Source of the DNA: Drosophila pseudoobscura
Lineage: Eukaryota > Arthropoda > Insecta > Diptera > Drosophilidae
Reading direction: 5' to 3'
Assembly (NCBI RefSeq): GCF_009870125.1
Contig: NC_046683.1
Coordinates: forward strand, 51,847,869 to 51,911,868
DNA: 64,000 nucleotides
Below the pieces are notes generated by a model. The model saw only the letters and a program-made list of their open reading frames with translations, ran no database searches and was not told the DNA's origin. Positions 56,658 to 64,000 of the stretch are shown here, in pieces (the first letter of the stretch is position 1; the number at the start of each line of letters is the position of its first letter). The translations under genes and the position numbers were made by a program.

Positions 56658-59600
56658 ATGTTGCCGCTGGGGCTGCCCCTGCTGCTATTGCCCCTGATGC
56701 TGCTGAGCTCCACTATGGCCCAGCTGCTGAATCATCCGCCGCAATTTGTGCCCGGAACAGGAGATATGTCCCGCTTCAGCCTGTCGGAAAACACGCCAGT
56801 CGGAAGTCCCATTTACCAGCTGAAAGGTAAGTACTGCCCTCTCAAATTTGTGGGTGCTACACCAAAACAAGTTCCAGACCCATTTTTATTGCTGTAGCAT
56901 TGTCCGTAAATCCAGAATTTCTTTTCGCGGGCTTTGTGCGAGATCTGGGGCACTGGAATAGTCTGCATTTTATTAAAATTAGTAGCACGATGAGCCAGGA
57001 GAGGCCCATTTTCAGGTTTCATAATTTTATACGAAATTGCTACATGGCTTTCATTGCAGCATTGAGACAATGTTCAACAATAGCCCAGTTCCCACGCAGT
57101 TTGCTGAGATGCGATGCCTTTCACTGGAAACAGTTTTTTGTTATTGAAAATATAAAGCCCCACTAGCGCCATGAGATGGTAGGCCCTGGGTATTGTAGAG
57201 CATTTGATTAATTATTAACTGAGTGCTAAAGAATGTAATCTTTAGAGGCGGGCGCTTGGAGTTCAATAGACCAAATGCAATCACATCTTAACAATGCTAT
57301 GCCCAGAATATTAGGTTCAGAAATGATCATACAACGAAGAAATATCTGAGATATAGTCAGTTTTTATTAAATTCTGTTAAAACTATTAGAAGTGTAGTAT
57401 CATAAAGGAAACTCCCGCCTTGAATCTGCTAGAATCAGATAGTGAATCAAACCCTGCTTTCTGCACACATAATGTATTTTTTTGTAGCAAGAACTTCTTT
57501 AAAGGGTATCCCCGCTTCGATTCGAACACATACTCCCTCTCCGCTGGCTTTTTAAGTGTATAATAATTTTGTAATTTGGCTTTTGGACATACCTCAAATT
57601 ACCCGTGCTGACTTTCATTTCTTGGCTAGGAGTTTTTTTTTTTGGTTGGCTCTGACCACAACGCCACCTACTTTGAGGCAACCTTGTGCGGGGTATTGGA
57701 TTATTATTATGGTAGCAGCACGTTTACAGCATATCGGCCTCAGATATGAGCATATACATATATGTATATACATACGATTACACAATGTGAGTGCAGTAAA
57801 AAATGCATTCTCTGATCTGGCAGAATGTGCGATAAACTACAGACACTCGCAGCTGTTTCTCTGTTTCTGGCTTTTAGGGTTTGCATTCGCCAGCAATCGT
57901 CCAAGAATGCAGTTTGGTAATCAATTAACAAACAAAAACAAACAAAGATACATGTGTATCTGATAGGTTGACATGCGGAAATGCATTTGAACACGTTTGT
58001 GCGTAGCAACAGAGCCAGATCCAGAGATCCGGTAATGATGATTATTGTAATGGGTGCCGTCATTAGATAGTCGCGCTTTTGCTTTAGAACACTTTACACT
58101 TTTACCCCGATCGAGAGTGCCAATCAATCGAGAGTCGAGAGCAATCAAATGGCAATCTTGTCTCAATCAGCATAGGGGAGGCCTGTCACCGTCACTCCCT
58201 CAAAAACGATTATTTAACAACCAACCCACTGAGCAGATCTTGTTTGCTCTGGTGCACCTGCTCCACTGCTCCACAGTTGACACCCTAACACAGAGGCCCA
58301 GTCCCCAGTTACAGATGCGATGCATAGACATGGAGAGGCCTGCAATTTGATGCCACTGCAACTTCATCAGGCGCGCCAACTTCATAATCAGATGGAGCAT
58401 TGTCTTAACTGGTTGTTTGGGGGCTGGCTGCTGAGCGTGTGCCAAATCGCCTTGGCCTGGCCGGGTTGTTGCTGTAACTGTAACTGAGACTGCCTCTGCG
58501 ACTGCGACTGCGACTGGGTGAGCGGCCTCTCAGCAGGTTCGTTTTGCAAGCAGCATCCGTGAGATACAAAACACGTTTGTTGCGTTTGAAATCAAAAGTG
58601 CCAGGCATAAAAACACATAGTCAAACACTTGAAAGCTCAATTGAAAAAAACTGGCCAGGCCATAAGAAAATTGCTTTGCCTAAACTGTGAGCCAGGAAGC
58701 AATTGTCCAACTGCATCTGGTTCATAACTCCAGATGGGGAATCCATGCCGAATATCACCACAATTGCATAACTTCATTATTCCCTGGGAATCTACAATCG
58801 ATATGTACAGGTTCCTTATTCGAGAGTTCTGAAACTGCATCTGGTTTATGGATCCCGATTACAATTAAATCTTGGACTAATTAAAAACGAATATTCAATC
58901 GGTTTTCATGAACTTTTAGATTAACGCAGCAATTCCTTTCAGTTTTGTCTTAAGATTTATTTAAAATGGGTACTTAATTACACATTCCGAATACCATATG
59001 AATGGAGTGGCTAACCAAACGAATAATTGTCCGAATGTTGGCTCATGGCGGTTGCATTGGGCGTTTTTATCATTTTATCCAACTGAAAAAACAACATATT
59101 CAGTGTGTAATAGAGAGCCAAATATTAACAAATACGCTTCGCGAAGCGTGAAATCACAAATTATTTCTGCCGCATCAACAGCAAGAGTAACTACCACAAC
59201 AATTACAGACACATCCTCCCCCGCCGAGCAACGATCTGATAACTGGGATGGAACAAGTGAAAAGAAGAAAAGCTTTTCCACATCTCACACGTACCCGCAA
59301 TTACAGTGTTCATTCATCTTTTCCAATTTTCCCCCAAAAAGTCTTACCAAAACTTTTGTAACTCATGTGTACATATGTACGAGCAACAGAATTCCTAAAG
59401 AGAAGAGAAAACAAGTAAGAACGGGCTGGCCTTGACTAAAAAATATCCTACATAAAACTTATATTTCATGATAACATTATATTTTCATAAATAAATAGGT
59501 AAAGAGAGAGAGAGATCTCTCCACGTTGAAGAAAAACTGACAATAACATTAGTGGAAATTAAAGTTAAATTTTAATTCAAAATAATTTCAAAAACTAAAT

Positions 59601-62600
59601 GTTGTTGCAAATACTACATTAAAAATAGATTGCTTCAATTATGCCTTGCTTATCTTTTTCCCTTATCCCATTCCTATAAACACAAATAAATGACTTTGAC
59701 CAGCTCACTTACACATTACTCTGGTGATCGTTATCTTCTTTGAAATCTTTATAAGTGTTTTATATCGCACCGAAAAAGCGTTGAAAATAAAGTGCAGTGA
59801 AGTAAAGAAATTGGTTTCGTAATTTACTGTGGCCTTCATTTTTTATTTCTTTCGGAAATGATATCTTCTCGTTTCCTAAAGTTCTGCATTCTTAAATATT
59901 CGCATTAATTTCATTTAAATCAATACACCCCATCCTCCTCCATCTACAGGGTATGAATATGTGTAAACCCGAAATATAAGTTTGAAAAGTTGAAACGGTC
60001 ACTCACGCGCCAATGCAAGGGGAACCAGTGATAGTGCGGCTTGCAGAGAGGGGGATACAAGCAGTGATCATAGCAATGGCGATTGAAGAGGGGAACGGGA
60101 ATGCAGCGCGCACCGGGTTGGCGACCGCAGTCGGTATGTTTTGGGTGTAGCGCTGGTAAAGCTGGAGGAGCGGTTGCCGTGGTTGTCTGTTTGCTTCCCG
60201 CTTTTGAGTCGTGTCTTTCTGGTCGTGCTGCAATTGTCGGTGCGCGCAAGACCCGCTCCCATATACATACATATACCCAACAACTCTTAGAGCCCCCACT
60301 CCCGGAGTACCCGCTGAATGGATAAAGCAAACTTGAAAAATCTGTCTAGCTCCATGGCAGGCAGCAGTGCCAAAAGCAGTTTTCCCGACCGCTTAATGGT
60401 CTGTTTTTCTTTGTAAGCTTTTCTGGGTTCATTTCATTTCTCTCCAGTTATTTTTCCCTCCATCATTGCTCTGAAAGAATTTCTAAAGTAATTTCGTGGT
60501 GCCCTTAAGCTGAGATCTGGCTTTGGTATTTATATTTTTTTTGAATGTACATATATTTCCTGCTATTAGACTGGAGCAAAGAGAAAGAGAAATTGCCAGG
60601 TGAATGACACAATCCACTTAGAGGTAGACACAGCCCCGACTACTTACCGACTGCCAACTCCCAACACCCGACCCGACCCTAACTTGTTAGTTGGCCCTGT
60701 TTTACCGGCACAGGGCACAACGAACGCATTCGACTAGAAACATAAGGCGAAGGAGGTTGTGGGAACTAAATTAGCATTTTTCACACGCTTTTACATAAGC
60801 CCCCGGTGAGTCGGGAAGTCGGGCAGTAGCACTACTGAACGACTTCCACGAAGTGACAGCCTGGCTCGGATAACTCGTAATTAAAGCAATGAGCGTGTCA
60901 AACTGTGGGATAGACGGATAGACGACCAGCAGACCGACAAACCGACAAACCGCTTTAGTCTACAACTAATTTGTTGCACTTTTTCCCGGCCCACTCTCTC
61001 ACACAGGCACCGACCCGGAGGGAGGCCGCCTCAAGTACAGCATAAGTGGGCCAGTCTTTTCGGTGGACCGGGAGACGGGCGTGGTGCGGCTGCGGCAGGA
61101 ACTGGATCGGGAGACCCAAGATACTGTCGAGGTGATCATCAGCATCACTGATGAGGGCGTCTATGGCACAGAGCCCAACACTGTGTCTCAACGTCGCGAG
61201 ATACCCGTGCGGGACTACAACGACAATCAGCCCACGTTCATCGGAAGACCCTACACTGCCAGCGTCAGCGAATCCTTGCCAGTAGGAGATGAGCTAAGCG
61301 TGAAGCCCACAATCATAGTGGTGGATCGCGATGAGGGAATCAACGCTGAGGTGCAGCTTAATTGTGTCGAGGTGAGTGATAAAGAATTATTTCTTTCGGC
61401 AAATTTCTTTGACAGTTTCTCTGCCTATTCCCATTCCAGGATAACGACATCTGCGACATCTTTGCAGTGCGTGCAGTGAAACTCTCCGACGGGAACTACA
61501 CTGCTCGAGTGGCTTTGAAGCAGCCGCTGGACTTTGAGAGTCGTCCATCGTACATTATGACAATCTCGGCGTCGGACAGCGCGCACGAGAACCGCCTCTC
61601 CTCATTGGCCACCATTTCCATTAATGTGATCGACATTCAGGATCAGCCGCCCGTCTTCACCAATGCCCCCTACTCCGCCACGGTCCCGGAGAACACACCA
61701 GCCGGAGTCAGCATTCTGACCGTCAAGGCCATAGATGGGGACGTGGGCATACCCAGGGAAATATTCCTTTCGCTAGAGGATGAGCCATTCGGTCACTTTG
61801 AGTTAGTGCCCTTCGGGGATCCCAGGGAAGGTACCGCCGTTCTGCAGACCACTTCGGAGGCACTGGATCGCGAGAATGCGGAGATTCTGCAGAACGGAGG
61901 GGTCTACGTGTTCTCAATTCGTGCTACGGAACTGATTGACGGAGCCATTCCCGCCGAGCACTCGATAACGAGAGTCACTATCGTGGTAACGGATGTCGAC
62001 GATCACCAGCCCACGTTTAGCGCCACCCACTTTAACGTCTCGATTGCCGAGAATCTTGCCAACGGTATGCCACTGCCCGGTCTCTCGATATTCGTCGATG
62101 ACCGGGACATGGGGGAGAACAGTCGTTACCAGCTGGCCCTGCGGAACGTCGCCAATTCAGACGCCGTGTTTGCCATCTCACCCACCGAGGCTCAGGGTCG
62201 AGTCCCAGTCGTGGTCAAAGTCTTAGATGCTAGTCGCTTAGATTACGATGTCCCCGATCCGTCGCAACGCAAATTCGAATTCGATTTAGTGGCCCTGGTG
62301 AAGGGCGTGCAGAAGGCGAAGGCTCGTGTGGAGATTCACCTGCTGGATGCCAACGATAACGCCCCAGTATTCGATCAGCCCACATATCGTTTCACCGCTG
62401 CCGAGAACCTGGCCACAGATTACCTCATTGGTCATGTAAAGGCCACTGATTCAGATTCCGGGGAGTTCGGACACGTTCGGTATGTGCTCAAGGGCTTTGG
62501 GGCCGACAACTTCAACGTGGACCCTGAGACGGGCGGCCTCTATCTACAACGTCAGCTGGACTACGAGAAACAGAGCAGCTACAGTCTGACCGTTGTGGCC

Positions 62601-64000
62601 ATCGACGGGGGTGGTCGAGAGTCGAATGCCAATCTCTTCGTCGGCGTTGTCGATGTCAACGACAACCATCCAAATTTCGAACACAAGGAGTACAGTCGCA
62701 CCATCCGCGAAGGAGCGGCCATTTTTGAGCCTCAGTTCTTCGTCCGTGCCCATGATTCGGATGGTCCCACCCAGGGCAATGGACGGGTGACTTATGGCAT
62801 AGTCTCGGAGAATAGCATAGCGGGGAATGTCTTCCGCATCGAACCGGATACGGGAGAGATAGTCATCCAAAAGGCCGCCCGATCCATGGACACAGAGCGT
62901 GGAGAGTACGAGCTGACGGTTTCTGCAACAGATTTTGGTAAGCTTCGGGAAATACTCCCCTTACTTGGAAAGGTTAATGTTAGTGTACATTTTGTCTCTT
63001 AAGGTGTTCCGCCTTTGTCAAACACCACTCGTGTCTTGGTTCGAGTGGGCATCTCTGGCAATCAGCGTCCCATTTTCAGGGGACACTTCCAAAATATGGA
63101 GAATCTGCCCATCATAGGTCCGCCCAGCTATCGGGTTTCCATTCCGGAGAATGCCGCACCAGGCTATAATGTGACTTCTGTCTCTGCTCACGATCCCGAT
63201 GGCTTGGACAGCCTGCTGCGATATAGGATAGTGGGTGCCAATGATAACTTCGAGATTGATGAAGAGTATGTATAGGTTTTGGATCCATTAATTGCTTGAG
63301 TTTTAATTAATGAATGTCTTCTTTTTTGTAGATCCGGTGTAATCACAGTCTCAACGCAGGCCCACATCGATCGCGATTCGAATATGAATAGCTTTGAGAT
63401 CATCGTGAATGCCGTGGACTCGGGTACACCCATCCCCGAAACTGCCACCAGCACCGTATATGTGAATGTAAAGGACATAAACGACGAAAGGCCGAAGTTC
63501 GAGCAGGCCAGCTACGCCGCTTACGTATCCGAGAGAACGGCCATTGGGGAGAGCGTTCTGCGGGTGAAGGCCATTGACAAAGACCTCAATTCACGCCTGG
63601 AGTACAGTCTGCTGGGTCCGGTGAAGGCCACCACCAAGGCTGGTGTCAGCATCACCAACCGCAGCAGCTACCGGGTGCAGGAGGCCTTCCGAATCGACAG
63701 CCAGAGTGGGGAGATCTTTGTGAACAGCTCGCTGCGCCACGATGTGGCAGCCATTATCATCTTTACCGTGCAAGTGCGAGATCTGAATGCAGAGGTGGAC
63801 CCCGAGGGACAGGTGGACAGCACCGAGGTGACTGTCTATGTGCAGTCCTTCCAGGACACCAACCCAGTATTCAAGAACCCCAGTTGGAGCAGTTCCCGAC
63901 CCGTGATAGACATCAAGATCAAGGAAGAGATGCCCATCGCCAGTGCCCTGTTCATTCTGCAGGCCGAGGATCCCGTGACCCGGCAACCCATAACAAGCTT
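56658..64000 (+). CDS. Cad74A: Cadherin 74A, 5' part (cut by the window end)
   Basis: Exons are 56658-56826, 61007-61371, 61440-62937, 63004-63265 and 63332 to beyond 64000. The start MLPLGLPLLLLPLMLLSSTMA is a signal peptide. Eight complete extracellular cadherin repeats and the start of a ninth follow, marked by linkers YNDNQPTF, IQDQPPVF, VDDHQPTF, ANDNAPVF, VNDNHPNF, SGNQRPIF, INDERPKF and QDTNPVF, with PEN/AEN and LDRE-type calcium motifs in most repeats. Cad74A is a non-classical fly cadherin of follicle cells and other epithelia, acting at the cell surface in adhesion and morphogenesis. The transmembrane segment and tail lie outside the window. The sequence shows a 4.2 kb first intron directly after the first few residues of repeat 1 (QLKG|TDPEGG), common in long fly cell-surface genes. 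Confidence 0.92.
56827..61006 (+). other. Cad74A intron 1
   Basis: It opens AAAG|GTAAGT and closes ctctctcacacag. No gene is recognised inside. A minus-strand open frame at 59944-60330 has no family resemblance and is treated as chance. Long first introns of this kind usually carry enhancers, but no specific element can be named from the sequence. Confidence 0.6.

Noticed and set aside
57505..57545. tRNA B-box-like GTTCGAATC on the minus strand
   Set aside because: Flanking bases do not form a T stem, and no A box, acceptor stem or T-run terminator is present.

Overview
The window is insect nuclear DNA, almost certainly Drosophila. Genes have short GT-AG introns of 50-70 bp mixed with multi-kilobase ones, housekeeping promoters carry fly motifs (DRE TATCGAT, Motif 1), and the recognised genes match a block of D. 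melanogaster chromosome arm 3L around 74A-B. Long spacers and a dispersed repeat with a 'gtagaaaatgtattcatcaatggg' type core suggest an obscura-group-like species, but that is a guess. Gene names rest on protein-family recognition without a database search, and exon joins were worked out by reading frame and splice consensus.

Layout. 1-8.9 kb is a dense housekeeping cluster: Coq4 (ubiquinone synthesis), Gorab (golgin/centriole protein), an RPC7-type RNA polymerase III subunit, a small minus-strand mitochondrial membrane protein of the deltamethrin-resistance (prag01) family, and Sec3 (exocyst). Copies of one dispersed repeat lie in the spacers on both strands. 8.9-22.9 kb has no convincing coding sequence. 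It holds more repeat copies, a DINE-1-like element, microsatellites and candidate leader/promoter regions of the next gene. 22.9-36.9 kb is blot (bloated tubules), a divergent SLC6 transporter with six coding exons, long cytosolic ends and large introns. 37-45 kb is intergenic.

45.4-50.8 kb is a secreted Pro/Thr-rich protein with 17 YLPP motifs. Its start codon appears to be the only coding triplet of exon 1, behind a good TATA/initiator promoter 2.4 kb upstream of the signal-peptide exon. 51.8-54.6 kb is an unrecognised two-exon gene for a Gln/Met/Pro-rich protein with an N-terminal hydrophobic signal or anchor. 56.66 kb to the window end is the 5' part of Cad74A, a multi-repeat cadherin, with a 4.2 kb first intron. 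The gene is cut by the window edge in its ninth cadherin repeat.

Functional picture: the left cluster is constitutive (mitochondria, Golgi, transcription, secretion) with compact promoters and very short 3' ends. The right three quarters holds regulated, epithelial or extracellular genes (transporter, secreted repeat protein, cadherin) with TATA-type promoters and long non-coding flanks. No tRNA, rRNA, CRISPR or intact autonomous transposon was recognised.
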